Positions 24,906 through 34,113 of a DNA stretch of 64,000 bases are shown here, piece by piece. This DNA is from Arthrobacter luteolus NBRC 107841. Its GTDB lineage: Bacteria > Actinomycetota > Actinomycetes > Actinomycetales > Micrococcaceae. The DNA is taken from positions 1 through 64,000 of the forward strand of contig NZ_BCQM01000004.1 in the NCBI RefSeq assembly GCF_001552075.1, written 5' to 3'. The first letter of the stretch is position 1. The number at the start of each line of letters is the position of its first letter. The notes beneath the pieces were generated by a model. The model did no database searches. It saw nothing but the letters and a program-made list of their open reading frames with translations, and had not been told where the DNA came from. A program made the translations under genes and the position numbers.

Positions 24906-25220
24906 TCATAGGGAGGTTGACCAGAAAAGCAGCGCTATTGCGGCAACCGCAAGGGCCAGTATAAAGACAAGGCTCTTGCCCGGAAGCGAGTATTCGGAGT
25001 CAGCCGCCCACTTCCCCACTCCCTGAAACGCAATGACCAGGACGCCACCCAGGCAGGCCAGCCCACCCGTCAGCGCTGCAAGGGACGCAGGCTTCACGCC
25101 TGCGGCGGCCACAACAATGACCGCAGCTGCCAGAAGGACAATGCAACCCACCAGCACCGCCCTTATGAACCTGCTGACGGACCGGCGCGAAGGGTGGCCT
25201 GCGGCGCTCTGAAGCTTCAT
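24906..25220 (-). CDS. Small three-helix membrane protein
   Basis: 104 residues from the ATG at 25220. Three hydrophobic helices are visible at about 20-42 (FIRAVLVGCIVLLAAAVIVVA), 47-68 (ALTGGLACLGGVLVIAF) and 83-100 (FILALAVAAIALLFW). N-terminal Arg-rich stretch fits an inside start. Family not recognised. Isolated between the kinase remnant and fmdA. Confidence 0.6.
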   Translation of the reverse strand: MKLQSAAGHPSRRSVSRFIRAVLVGCIVLLAAAVIVVAAAGVKPASLAALTGGLACLGGVLVIAFQGVGKWAADSEYSLPGKSLVFILALAVAAIALLFWSTSL

Positions 25221-25339
25221 GCGTCGGAGCCTAACCGATGCCTCCAAGACGCATCAGAGCGTCAACGCGTGTCCGTCAGACTTGCTTCTGTTTACGGGTT
25301 TTCAGCTGGTTCGCAGTGGCATCCCGAATAGCACTTCAT

Positions 25340-26587
25340 CTATGAGCTGACCGCAACCTGGCCGCGGTCACGGCTCACCGGCCCGTTGCCGCCCGGCCGA
25401 ATATCGACGTCGAAAATCTCGGTGGGCAGGAACAGCGAGCAGGCGGCATTGGGGATATCCACCACTCCGCCAATCCGCCCCTCAATAGGTGCGGTGCCCA
25501 GGATTAGATACGCCTGCTCACCGGTGTAACCCCATTTGGTGAGATATTCGATGGCGTTGAGGCAGGCGTTGCGGTACGCCTGCGTGGCGTCGAGGTAGAG
25601 GTTCGTATCATCACGGTGGTCAACGGAGATGCCGATGAACGTCAGGTACTCCGAGTACCTCGGTTCAACCCGGCCGGGCATAAAGACCGGGTTGTTCCGG
25701 ATCCCGTAGGTTTCCATGCCGCCCTTGATCAGGTCGATGTGGAAGTCGATGTAGCCGCCCATTTCGATGGCGCCGCAGAAGTTGATTTCCCCGTCGCCCT
25801 GGGAGAAGTGGAGGTCACCGCCGGAGAAGAGTCCGCCGTCGACGAAAACGGGGTAGAAGACACGGCTGCCGCGGGTGAAGTTCTTGATGTCATGGTTCCC
25901 GCCGTGTTCCCGGGGCGGAACGGTGCGGGCGCCGTCGCGGGCAATCGCATCCAGCAGGTCACCCTGGGCAGTGCCGCCCAGGGTGTTTTCCCGCAGCGGC
26001 GGAAGAGCCAGCGGAGGCACCCGGTCCGGGTTGGTGTCGATCAGCGCCTGCTCACGCCGGTTCCACCGGGCCAGCAGGTCAGGCGAGGGTGCGGTGCCGA
26101 ACAGGCCCGGGTGGGTGATGCCGGTGTACCGCACCCCCGGGATGTGCCGGGAGGTGCATTCCTGGCCGGAGAAGTCCCAGATGGCTTTGTAGGCATCGGG
26201 AAAGTAGTCGGTGAGAAAGCCTCCGCCGTTGATCTTGGCGAAGATGCCGGAGTACCCCCACCCCTCGCCGCAGTTTTCGCCCACCGTTTGGGGTACGGGT
26301 CCGATGTCCAGGATGTCCACTACCAGCAGGTCTCCGGGCTGGGCACCCTCCACGGCGATCGGGCCGGAAAGCATGTGGCACCGGGAAAGGTCCACGTCGC
26401 GGACGTCGTTCGCGGAATCGTTGTTGCCGATCTGGCCGTCGGTCCATTCCTTGCACTCGATGCGCACGCTGGAGCCGGGTTTGACGGTGGCGGCGGCCGG
26501 GATGCCGGGGTGCCATCTGTTGTGGCCGGGCACGGCCTGGTCGCGCATGGACTTGCTCTGGTCAACGCTAAACACTACTTCGGGCAT
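25340..26587 (-). CDS. fmdA: Acetamidase/formamidase
   Basis: 415 residues, the normal FmdA length. Family blocks are visible in order: HNRWHPGIPAAATV, IECKEWTDGQIGNNDSANDV, the DILDIGP strand, GVRYTGITHPGLFGTAPS, ENTLGGTAQG, GGNHDIKNFTRGSRVFYPVFV, GGLFSGGDLHFSQGDGEI and CGAIEMGGYIDF. It hydrolyses formamide or short amides to ammonia and the acid, probably as a cytoplasmic metal-dependent oligomer. AAAGGA precedes the ATG. It follows fmdB by 67 bp on the same strand, the classical fmdBA arrangement; no amide transporter is adjacent. Confidence 0.95.
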   Translation of the reverse strand: MPEVVFSVDQSKSMRDQAVPGHNRWHPGIPAAATVKPGSSVRIECKEWTDGQIGNNDSANDVRDVDLSRCHMLSGPIAVEGAQPGDLLVVDILDIGPVPQTVGENCGEGWGYSGIFAKINGGGFLTDYFPDAYKAIWDFSGQECTSRHIPGVRYTGITHPGLFGTAPSPDLLARWNRREQALIDTNPDRVPPLALPPLRENTLGGTAQGDLLDAIARDGARTVPPREHGGNHDIKNFTRGSRVFYPVFVDGGLFSGGDLHFSQGDGEINFCGAIEMGGYIDFHIDLIKGGMETYGIRNNPVFMPGRVEPRYSEYLTFIGISVDHRDDTNLYLDATQAYRNACLNAIEYLTKWGYTGEQAYLILGTAPIEGRIGGVVDIPNAACSLFLPTEIFDVDIRPGGNGPVSRDRGQVAVSS

Positions 26588-26654
26588 GGCGGAGTCCTTT
26601 CAGGATGCAGGGGCCTTGAGCATGTGATGGTGGAGGGTTCGACGGCGGCCACGG

Positions 26655-26996
26655 CTATGGCCTGGGCAGCGGCTGGTAGGGGCCGGATCCTTGGGCGGAA
26701 CCCCTTTGACCGGCCGTCCGGGGTGCCGCTCCGGTGAATGGGCTCCAGCGCTGTCCGTTCCCGATGCCTGCGCCCGGAGGGAGGGACCGCACGACGGAGG
26801 GGGACTCGGCGCTGGCTTCGGCTGCGTTGCGCGCCCGGTCCGTGGCCCGGTGTGTACCGGTCAAGGCGGGCGCGGTATAGACCCGCCGGGATTCCAGACC
26901 ACACTGCGGGCACTCCAGAACGGGTACTAACTCGGACATCGGGAGCAGCAGCTCGAACTCCGCGCAGTCAGGACAGCAGAAAACATAGGTCGCCAT
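26655..26996 (-). CDS. fmdB: FmdB-type zinc-ribbon protein
   Basis: 113 residues. A zinc ribbon, CPDC near residues 8-11 and CPQC near 29-32 with the Y-V/F-C-P-x-C start, is the FmdB family core (CxxC_CxxC_SSSS). The remaining 70 residues are low-complexity Ala/Gly/Pro/Ser. FmdB is thought to regulate the amidase operon; direct evidence is weak in the family. It lies immediately upstream of fmdA. Confidence 0.9.
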   Translation of the reverse strand: MATYVFCCPDCAEFELLLPMSELVPVLECPQCGLESRRVYTAPALTGTHRATDRARNAAEASAESPSVVRSLPPGAGIGNGQRWSPFTGAAPRTAGQRGSAQGSGPYQPLPRP

Positions 26997-27066
26997 GGGG
27001 CCTCCAAGCGCTCGGCCCTGCAGTCCAGCTGGAAGTCATGACAGTGTCAAGAGTGGCGGGCACAGG

Positions 27067-27180
27067 GTGGCGCTGACCATCTTTCTCAGCATGGTCCAGG
27101 CCCATGACGGAAGGCTCACCATCAAGGGACGGCCCGACGGCGGCCTTCGTGTCTCTGCTAAGCTCCCCGCCTGTGTGGTG
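27067..27180 (+). pseudogene. Second histidine-kinase C-terminal fragment
   Basis: The frame reads VALTIFLSMVQAHDGRLTI then KGRPDGGLRVSAKLPA, closely matching the C-terminus of the truncated kinase at 24383-24838 (IVRSIVQAHDGSLTI, GRPDGGLRVSAVLPA). Only the G2-box helix and final strands are left and the G2 glycines have decayed. The two kinase tails, same strand, flank the fmd operon. Confidence 0.65.
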
Positions 27181-27207
27181 ACTGGAGAATCGCCGGCGGG
27201 GGACAGA

Positions 27208-27540
27208 TCAGCGGATGGGTGAAGCCCCTGACCGGGCATTCTCCCGCTGCAAGCCGTGCCACCCAAGTAGAACTATCACGGCGAAAAACCCTCCGATCAT
27301 CCAGTCGAAGTTGTTGGCCAGATATCCGCCCGCAGATACGAGCATGGCTGCGGTGGGCAGCCAGGGAATGTGCGTCCAGTTCCGCAGAGAGGCACCGAAT
27401 CCGGCGACCAGGGCTACCAGCGCTCCGGTCACCGGGAACATGGTTGTCTGATCATGGGGGAGATCGCCGATCATGACGACCGCAGTGGCAAGTAGAACTA
27501 CCGCGAGGATGGGAAGGGCTGCGCGAAGAGCGGGCTTCAT
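27208..27540 (-). CDS. Small four-helix membrane protein
   Basis: 110 residues with about four hydrophobic helices (ALPILAVVLLATAVVMIG; VTGALVALVAGFGAS; WLPTAAMLVSAGGYLA; WMIGGFFAVIVLLGW). Family not recognised. ATG at 27540 preceded by AGGAGGCAAGA, a strong ribosome site. Separate from fmdB. Confidence 0.7.
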   Translation of the reverse strand: MKPALRAALPILAVVLLATAVVMIGDLPHDQTTMFPVTGALVALVAGFGASLRNWTHIPWLPTAAMLVSAGGYLANNFDWMIGGFFAVIVLLGWHGLQRENARSGASPIR

Positions 27541-27649
27541 TCTTGCCTCCTGGTTGTGCCGGGCTGTGTCCGGCCCACCCTAGGTGCCTGGAGCATTGAG
27601 CTCAATCGCCGCCGTCGGCGCGCCGCGGCCTTAGAGCACCATGGTTGGC

Positions 27650-28417
27650 TTAGAACAGCGGCCAGGGAACCGCAGGCATCCCGCCGCGCGGCCCCGGGAA
27701 CACCGCCGTCGACCGCAGCCGGGCACAGCGGGCGGCCAGCGCCTCGATCTCTTCCGCAGTCAACAGCTCCGCCAGCTGCACACCAAGCTCACCCTCTAGC
27801 CCCGCGAGAACCCGATCAATCCCGGCGAGTTCCTCGGCGCTCAAAGCCTCACCGATCCAGCCCCACAGCACGGTCCGCAGCTTGTGGTCGCTGTGGAAGG
27901 TCAGCCCGTGGTCCACGCCGTAGCGGTGCCCGTCGGCCACGGGAAGGATGTGGTCGCCTTTGCGGTCGGCATTGTTGACGACGACGTCGAACACCGCCAT
28001 CCGCCGCAGCGCCACCGAGTCCTCGTGAATGAGCGCGACGATCCGCCCGGCCGGGTCTTCGCCCTCCAACACAAGCTTCCACCCGGACTCCGGCACATCC
28101 TCCAGCGGCACCAGATCCACGGCGTTCTGTTCCGGGGCGGTCTCCTGCCAAAGCTGGACCATGCCTTCGCCGAGCGGACCGTCCCGCAGCCAGGTGCGCG
28201 GCACGATGTTCCAGCCCAGCGCCTCCGACACTAGATACGCCGCAACTTCGCGGTGCGCCAGGCAGCCGTCGGGGAAATCCCACAGCGGTTTCTCGCCAGC
28301 AAGGGGTTTGTAGACGACCGCCGCGTCGCCGATGCTGCCCAGGAAGGTGGCGTTCGACGCCGTCGTAATCCGCCCGGTGAGCGTGAGTTCGTCGGTGAGC
28401 AGGTCCGGTGCCGGCAT
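27650..28417 (-). CDS. SCO1664-family protein (PI3/4-kinase-like fold)
   Basis: 255 residues. Beginning LTLTGRITTASNATFLGSI, with VVYKPLAGEKPLWDFPDG near 35-50 and YGVDHGLTFH near 165, it matches the conserved actinobacterial family that neighbours DUF3090 proteins and often the mycothiol gene mshC. Kinase-like folding (lysine in VYKP, an HxD-like segment DVVVNNADRKGDHIL) suggests phosphotransfer, but no activity is known. It is the third gene of a conserved operon; its ATG overlaps the DUF3090 stop by one base (TGATG). mshC is not seen downstream here. Confidence 0.88.
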   Translation of the reverse strand: MPAPDLLTDELTLTGRITTASNATFLGSIGDAAVVYKPLAGEKPLWDFPDGCLAHREVAAYLVSEALGWNIVPRTWLRDGPLGEGMVQLWQETAPEQNAVDLVPLEDVPESGWKLVLEGEDPAGRIVALIHEDSVALRRMAVFDVVVNNADRKGDHILPVADGHRYGVDHGLTFHSDHKLRTVLWGWIGEALSAEELAGIDRVLAGLEGELGVQLAELLTAEEIEALAARCARLRSTAVFPGPRGGMPAVPWPLF

Positions 28418-28971
28418 CAGGCCTCGGGGAGGGTGCAGGTGTGTCCGTCGGCGTCGATCGGCTGACCGCAGATCACGCAGATCGGACGCCCGGCGCCCAC
28501 GATTTCCCGCGTGCGCTTCGCGAAGGCCCGGGCGGTGCCCACGGGCATCCGCACGCGCAGCACTTCGGCGGCGTCGGCGTCGTCGGCATCCTCGAGGAGC
28601 CCGTCGTCGTCCTCATCAACTTCTTCGATGGGGTAGGCCTCGATGACGACCTGCGCCGTCGTCGGGTCCCAGCCCAGGCTCATCACGCCGGCGCGGAACT
28701 GTTCCTCCACCGGGTCCAGATCGTCATTGTCGACGAGCTCCAGGGGAGTGTTCGCGGGAACGTGGAAGGGGTTGCCGTCGACGGTCATCAGCTGGTCGAG
28801 GATCTCGTCGATTTTCTCGGCGAGCTGGTCCGCCTGCAGCTTCTCCATGGCGATGCTGATGAGCTGCTTGCCTGCCCGCGCCTGCAAGTAGAACGTGCGC
28901 TGCCCGGGGACGCCGACGGTGCCGACGACGACGCGGTCCGGCCAGTCGAAATCATGAACGGTAGTAGGCAT
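28417..28971 (-). CDS. DUF3090 family protein
   Basis: 184 residues. It starts with the conserved DWPDRVVVGTVGVPGQRTFYLQAR and ends with a short zinc-binding-like C-terminal piece, CVICGQPIDADGHTC. The middle is acidic (VDEDDDGLLEDADDAD). Function unknown; the gene is conserved as the partner of the phosphatase and SCO1664-type protein. Nine bases separate it from the phosphatase upstream, so an operon is very likely. Confidence 0.93.
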   Translation of the reverse strand: MPTTVHDFDWPDRVVVGTVGVPGQRTFYLQARAGKQLISIAMEKLQADQLAEKIDEILDQLMTVDGNPFHVPANTPLELVDNDDLDPVEEQFRAGVMSLGWDPTTAQVVIEAYPIEEVDEDDDGLLEDADDADAAEVLRVRMPVGTARAFAKRTREIVGAGRPICVICGQPIDADGHTCTLPEA

Positions 28972-28980
28972 AGGACTACT

Positions 28981-29688
28981 TTAGGCTCCTCGGACCGGTG
29001 GGGCCGTATGGCCTGCGCCACCGCCGACCGGTGCATCGCTGTGTTCGTGGGTGGCGGCCAGCCAGGACAGGTCTCCGGCGTCGGTGTTGGTCGCGTGGAC
29101 GGTGGGCCGCCCCGCGCCGTAGCGCACGATCGATACGGACGCAGGCCCGACGTCGATGCGCTGGAACATATCCAGGTGCATGCCGAGCGCGTCCGCCAGG
29201 ACAGACTTGATGATGTCCCCGTGGCTCACCGCCACCCACACGGCGCCCGGCCCGTGCTCAGCCTCGAAGGCTGCATCGTGCCGCCGGATCGCCGCCACTG
29301 CCCTGGCCTGCATCGCGGCCATGGACTCGCCGCCGGGGAAAACGACGGCGGAGGGTTGGGTCTGCACGACCTTCCACAGATCCTCTTTCGCCAGGTCGGC
29401 GAGGGTTTGGCCCTGCCACTGGCCGTAGTCGCATTCGGTGAGGGCGTCGTCGACCGGTGCGTGGGGGGTGCCCTGCTGCTGAGCGAGGATGAACTGTGCG
29501 GTCTGCCGGCAGCGCTCGAGCGGACTAGACACCACTCCAACGAGGGGCACGACGGCGAGTCGTTTCCCGGTTGCGTCCGCCTGGTCCCGTCCGACGTCGT
29601 CGAGGCTCACGCCGGGGGTCCGCCCGGCCAGGAGGCCGGAGGCATTCGCTGTGGTGCGGCCGTGCCGCACGAGGATTACTGTTGCCAT
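28981..29688 (-). CDS. Histidine phosphatase family protein (MSMEG_4193 type)
   Basis: 235 residues from the ATG at 29688 (an upstream frame to 29796 is not conserved in style). The RHG catalytic motif VILVRHGRTTANASG is at 4-18, the second Arg in SSPLERCRQTA near 60, the Glu in TECDYGQWQG near 87, and the second catalytic His in VAVSHGDIIKS near 150. It is a phosphomutase-like or phosphatase enzyme, substrate unknown. First gene of the three-gene operon. Confidence 0.92.
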   Translation of the reverse strand: MATVILVRHGRTTANASGLLAGRTPGVSLDDVGRDQADATGKRLAVVPLVGVVSSPLERCRQTAQFILAQQQGTPHAPVDDALTECDYGQWQGQTLADLAKEDLWKVVQTQPSAVVFPGGESMAAMQARAVAAIRRHDAAFEAEHGPGAVWVAVSHGDIIKSVLADALGMHLDMFQRIDVGPASVSIVRYGAGRPTVHATNTDAGDLSWLAATHEHSDAPVGGGAGHTAPPVRGA

Positions 29689-29875
29689 CCACCCAGCGTA
29701 GTTCCCTGCAGTCAGGTGCCCGACGGCGGTGTGGGGTTGGAAGCGGTGGGCGCCGTTGAACGGCGTTGAATGCTGTAGCGGTTGGGCCACCTTCACCGGG
29801 CACTAACGCGGGCGGGGTATATGCGAATGGCATGGTCACGCAGTAGTTGGCCGCCCCTTGGTCGCAGGCGCGACC

Positions 29876-30085
29876 TCAGCCATCCCGGTTACGGCGTCCC
29901 CGCTTCCGCTCCGTGAGCATCATGCTGACGAGCGCAGCAAAAACTACGACAGGCATGAGCCCCGTAACCATCGCTATGAGGCCAGGAAAAATCGCACCAG
30001 TAATTCCAAGGGCAACAACAATCACCAGCGCTGGCAGCATGAAAGAAAAGCGCAGTTTCAAGTCAACCCCTTTTGATTTCGCCAT
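29876..30085 (-). CDS. Small membrane protein
   Basis: 69 residues with two hydrophobic helices (FMLPALVIVVALGITGAIFP and MVTGLMPVVVFAALVSMML) and a basic tail ERKRGRRNR. ATG at 30085; no clear ribosome site. Lower GC at the start. Family not recognised. Confidence 0.5.
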   Translation of the reverse strand: MAKSKGVDLKLRFSFMLPALVIVVALGITGAIFPGLIAMVTGLMPVVVFAALVSMMLTERKRGRRNRDG

Positions 30086-30376
30086 TTTTTAGCTGCTGCG
30101 ATTATTTCGGCTCTACCAGGACTGTTCCCTATACGGGCATGAATGCGGGAACCTCCATTCTCGCTGTGACCCTAGCGCACGAATGGCAGCGATACCTAGC
30201 GACGTTTTCCCATGTCTGTGCGTCATCCACATGTCTGTAAGCCGATCCCCGACTGGAGCAGTCCGGGTTTAGCTCCTCAGCTAGGGACGTCCCGTTGAGG
30301 GACCGGTTTACGGGACGGGAACCTCATGGTCGGGAAGGGCTGGCGAGGGAACCTTCAGAATCGTTAGTCTCGGTCC

Positions 30377-30811
30377 ATGAGTGCATTCCCTCAGGTGCTT
30401 CAGACGGTTCTCGACACTACTGATGTGCGAGGACTGGCGGAGTTCTACCGTCACCTCCTGGGACTCCAGTATCGGCCAGGAGATGAGCCCGTGGAGGAGG
30501 GCAAGGCTGACTATGTCGATTGGCTCGTTCTCACTGATGGACAGGGTAAACGCAGGCTTGCTTTTCAGCAGGTTGATCATTTGCAGCGGACAACATGGCC
30601 GCTGCCTGAGGTGCCGATGCAGATGCACCTCGACCTGACGGTTCCTGACCGAGAGGCGCTGGAGCATCACCACTCCAGGGCGTTGGCGTTGGGGGCAGAG
30701 CTCCGTCTCGATCGGACGGACGACCCGAACGAGCCGTTGTACGTTTACGCCGATCCGGCCGGTCATCCGTTCTGCATCTTCGTAGCGGGCATGGGGTCAG
30801 GTGTCCGTTGA
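30377..30811 (+). CDS. VOC (glyoxalase-like) family protein
   Basis: 144 residues. Paired beta-alpha-beta-beta-beta modules are visible: VLDTTDVRGLAEFYRHLLGLQY at the start, DWLVLTDGQGKRRLAFQQV, MHLDLTVPDREALEHHH, and ADPAGHPFCIFV at the end. Metal-site candidates are His in MHLDLTV and Glu/Asp in ADPAGHPF. This small single-domain type is usually annotated as glyoxalase or bleomycin-resistance-like, without a known substrate. Isolated. Confidence 0.88.
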   Translation: MSAFPQVLQTVLDTTDVRGLAEFYRHLLGLQYRPGDEPVEEGKADYVDWLVLTDGQGKRRLAFQQVDHLQRTTWPLPEVPMQMHLDLTVPDREALEHHHSRALALGAELRLDRTDDPNEPLYVYADPAGHPFCIFVAGMGSGVR

Positions 30812-31142
30812 AGGACCCTCCACTGGGACAACGGGAGCATCCAGAGCCTCGGGATCACGCCGGGCGCAGCAGTGCATGAGTATCGAGGGTTGAAGCGTTT
30901 AGTGCCGTACTGCAGCTCCCAGACCCGCCGGTTTTGGTGCGGGAGATCTATCGACGGCCATGAACCGGCACCAAGCCGCAGCCGGACACACCCGACAGTG
31001 GACGTCCGGGGCAAGCCAAAACAGACTTGGTGACTACGGACCGGATAAGCGCCGGGGAAGTGACTAAAACTGTCCAGTTGTCTCGCCTGGGGATCATTAA
31101 CCGGTACAATTCGGGCATCATTCTGCGAGGATTCATTGGCGA
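30812..31142. other. Gap without a supportable gene
   Basis: 331 bp. An open frame on the minus strand (30763-31167) overlaps the VOC gene and shows no domain, so it is not accepted. No strong hairpin stands out. Confidence 0.45.
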
Positions 31143-31169
31143 GTGTCCGAAAGCGGAGGATGTGCACCG

Positions 31170-31403
31170 ATGGAAGAATTTCCCCCAGCCGCCCTAGCGC
31201 GTCAGCGCAGAATGAAGCGTGTTGCGAGAGCGTTCTTCGCGCTGTCCGCGCTGGCTGTTCTGACGCCGGTCGCAGTTGGTCTCTTCGGCTACAACACGGA
31301 CTTGCCGATTACTTTGATCGCGGCGGCTCTGATGATAACGGGGATCGTCATCCAGACTCGGTCGGACCCGGCTTATGCCAAGACATCACAGAATCACACG
31401 TAG
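31170..31403 (+). CDS. Small two-helix membrane protein
   Basis: 77 residues from the ATG at 31170, which has GGAGG 10 nt upstream; a GTG at 31143 in the same frame is the alternative. Basic N-terminus QRRMKRVARAF is followed by two helices (FALSALAVLTPVAVGLFGY and ITLIAAALMITGIVI). Unknown function. Confidence 0.55.
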   Translation: MEEFPPAALARQRRMKRVARAFFALSALAVLTPVAVGLFGYNTDLPITLIAAALMITGIVIQTRSDPAYAKTSQNHT

Positions 31404-31968
31404 CCTCCCTGGGCGTCCCCTCAGCGCGAAACGTTTACGGCTCCTGCTAGGCAGGACATTCATCGCACGGGCGATCAACCGCTACATTGTCACCACCATC
31501 CAATCTGCGGAAGGCCGCCAACAACCTTGGAGTCCAGCTATGGCACGTAACCGCAGGCGTTGGAGATATCGTGATCCGGCCGCAGATCGGTTTGCTGTAC
31601 CTGCTGGCGATAATCTTCACCATCGACTCAACTCCACCTCGAATTGCCTATGCATTGTTTTTGCTTCGTTCACCACAGTCCTCGTAGTCATCAAGGTGGT
31701 AAGGAACTCAGCTTCCCCACCAAACGAAGGCGGCCGATAACCTGATCCTGGTCCCGGCGCCCGGCCCTACCTCCCATTCCTATAACGAAGAGGGTGTGTA
31801 ACACTTCGCGCATGAATGACCCACGAACGCCCAGACTTCTCTGCTGCCTCGGGATGGGACAAGCGGTCGCTTTCTGCGGCGCTGGTACTGACGGGCCAAG
31901 GAAAGTGTTGGACCGCGGGTGGGTTGAAAGAGCTGCGCCACTTGTCCGTCCCCCAACCGGATGACGGT
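31404..31968. other. Gap, possible decayed small membrane protein
   Basis: 565 bp. A TTG-started frame at 31487-31687 contains a hydrophobic piece (GLLYLLAIIFTIDSTPP), and the next frame ending at 31740 continues with another (TTVLVVIKVV), as if a small membrane protein had been broken by a frame change near 31660. The evidence is too weak for a gene call. The remainder is empty. Confidence 0.3.
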
Positions 31969-32514
31969 ATGAAGAACTGGGTCCGGCTACACCCCTACCT
32001 GGCACTTGCATCCGGCTATGTGATCTTCTTCGTGTTCACAGCAGCCGTGCGCTTCAGCATTAACTCACGTGACCTGGTTGATGCCCTGGTCGGTGCCTTT
32101 ATATACACCTCGGTTTACTGGCTTTTCGCACTGTCGCAGGTTCGAACTGCTTGGAAAACCAAAAAACGGCTCGCGGAACACGGGCAGTTCAAGGCCTATA
32201 TCCGCTATCCCGACTCCCGTCCGGGTTCACTCAGCGGCATCTGGAACCAAGGGATCGCGACTCCCGCTGCCGGGTCTGTCCGCTTCCAGCCCGCTGTTTA
32301 CGACACCTTGGAGCCTTCAGGACGGGCAACAGACTTTGTAGTGCTGGACGTGTTTCCGGACCGGTGGAAGGTCAGCGGTAAAGAGCGCAAGTATCTGCCA
32401 GCCTCCGGATACCAAGCCATGACCCTGCTGACTGACAAGGGCAAGGTGCAACTCGCCGCGAGTCCGGAGTCGCTGGACGGACTCGCCACGGCTCTGGCAT
32501 CCGGTCCTGTGTAG
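31969..32514 (+). CDS. Two-helix membrane protein of unknown function
   Basis: 181 residues from the ATG at 31969. Two hydrophobic helices (LALASGYVIFFVFTAAV; LVDALVGAFIYTSVYWLF) are followed by a soluble domain of 120 residues with beta-strand character (GSVRFQPAVYDTLE; DFVVLDVFPDRWKV). The longer frame back to 31816 adds residues without hydrophobic or ribosome-site support. Family not recognised. Confidence 0.65.
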   Translation: MKNWVRLHPYLALASGYVIFFVFTAAVRFSINSRDLVDALVGAFIYTSVYWLFALSQVRTAWKTKKRLAEHGQFKAYIRYPDSRPGSLSGIWNQGIATPAAGSVRFQPAVYDTLEPSGRATDFVVLDVFPDRWKVSGKERKYLPASGYQAMTLLTDKGKVQLAASPESLDGLATALASGPV

Positions 32515-32604
32515 CGGCCGCCTCCACAAGGCCGCATGCCAAGCGTGAGTGGCGCGCTGCACGCAAAGCTGCTCGTAGGGTCCCAGCAACGGTCCCGCCG
32601 CACG

Positions 32605-33945
32605 TCAGCCTGCGCTCACACGGTCCTCGCGTTTGCGCCGTGCCCGGGCGGCGAGGAACAACAGCGAACCGACCGCAACATAGGCGGCGGAACCGAGCCA
32701 GATGGGCCAGGTTTGCTGCGCCAAAAGCACGATGCTCGCAATGATCGCGAGGACCGGCACGAATCTGGGGGCCGTGAAGTGGTCGTGCTCCACTTTGTCC
32801 TTTTTGAGGACGAGGACGCTCACGTTGGCGGACAGGAACACCAGGAGCAGGAGCAGCACGGTGGTTTCGGCCAAAGAGGCGACATTCCCGGTCAGGGTGA
32901 GGATGATCGTCAAAGCGGCAATGACGACGATGGAGACCCACGGGGTACGGCGGCCGGGCAGCACTCGGCTGAAGGCACGGGGAAGCAGTTCTGCTTCTGC
33001 CAATCCGTAGCCGACCCGGCTGGCCATGACCATAAAAAGCAGCGCTCCGTTGGCAATGGCGATCAGCGCGATGAGGCTGAAGAACCAGGGCGGGATGCCG
33101 ACGCCGCTGGCGGCGACGACGTCGAGCAGCGGCCCGGTGGAGTCGGCCAGTTCCGCCGGGGGTAGGACGATGACTGCGCTGAGGGCGATGAGGAGATAAA
33201 CGAGCCCTGCGGTGCCGATAGCGCCGAACAGCGCGCGGGGGTAGGACTTGGACGGTTGGCGCACTTCCTCGGCCATGTTGGCCGCCGCCTCGAAGCCGAG
33301 GAACGAGAAGAAGGCGACGATGGAGGCGGCGAAGGCGCCTTCAAGAGGCGGTATGTCAGGTGCGAACTCAAGGAGCCGGGAGGGCTCCCCGTTGCCGGAG
33401 GTGAGCACGATGGCGCCGACGAAGATGACGATGACGAGTCCGGTGACCTCGATGATGGACGCAATGAGGTTGGCGGTAAGGGATTCCCTGACGCCGCGCA
33501 GGTTGATCAGGGTCAGCAGGATGATGAACGCGACTGCTGCGGGTGCGGAGGGCACATCGATGAGCGCGGTCAGGTAGTCGCCCGCGAAGGCGTTCGCCAG
33601 GGCGGCTGCAGTGGTGATTCCGGAGGCCATCATCAGGAATCCGACGAGGAATGACAGGTAGGGGATGCCGAAAGCCCGGTCGACGTAACGTGCGGCGCCG
33701 CCGGCGTGCGGGTATTTGGTGATCAGCTCGGCGTAGGTCGCGGCAGTGAGCAGCGCGACGACCAGAGCGATCAGCAGGGGCATCCAGATGGCGCCCCCAA
33801 CGTCGGCGGCCATGGTGCCCACCAGGGTGTAGATGCCGGCACCGAGGGTGTCGCCGACGATAAACGCGAACAGCAGCGGCGTACCAATTGCCCGCTTCAA
33901 TCCGGTTTGAGGTTTTGGCGCCGGCGGGCCGGAATCTCTTGTCAT
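32605..33945 (-). CDS. APC-family amino acid permease
   Basis: 446 residues with twelve hydrophobic helices. The APC N-terminal motif is present: FIVGDTLGAGIYTLVGTMAADVGGA in helix 1, PHAGGAARYVDRAFG between helices 2 and 3, and the helix 6 region AFFSFLGFEAAANMAEEVRQPSKSYPRA, a consensus APC signature. It should import an amino acid or related amine with protons. The end is basic (ARRKREDRV). Single gene, with regulatory context not visible. Confidence 0.92.
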   Translation of the reverse strand: MTRDSGPPAPKPQTGLKRAIGTPLLFAFIVGDTLGAGIYTLVGTMAADVGGAIWMPLLIALVVALLTAATYAELITKYPHAGGAARYVDRAFGIPYLSFLVGFLMMASGITTAAALANAFAGDYLTALIDVPSAPAAVAFIILLTLINLRGVRESLTANLIASIIEVTGLVIVIFVGAIVLTSGNGEPSRLLEFAPDIPPLEGAFAASIVAFFSFLGFEAAANMAEEVRQPSKSYPRALFGAIGTAGLVYLLIALSAVIVLPPAELADSTGPLLDVVAASGVGIPPWFFSLIALIAIANGALLFMVMASRVGYGLAEAELLPRAFSRVLPGRRTPWVSIVVIAALTIILTLTGNVASLAETTVLLLLLVFLSANVSVLVLKKDKVEHDHFTAPRFVPVLAIIASIVLLAQQTWPIWLGSAAYVAVGSLLFLAARARRKREDRVSAG

Positions 33946-34113
33946 TGGGCCATTGGAGTTCGTTAGTCATTCCAGCGCAAGAGGGTTTTTCCATCTTGTG
34001 GCGCCGGTTTGTCATTCAACCGTCCGGCGCAATAAGTCCGAAACGGCTAAGCCGACGACGACGCTCAGGTGCCGCCTCTGGCCGCGGCAGTGCCTTCTGA
34101 TTAGGGTGAGCGA

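Noticed and set aside
30763-31167. 134-residue minus-strand gene
   Set aside because: Overlaps the VOC gene and has no ribosome site, no domain and shadow-like composition.
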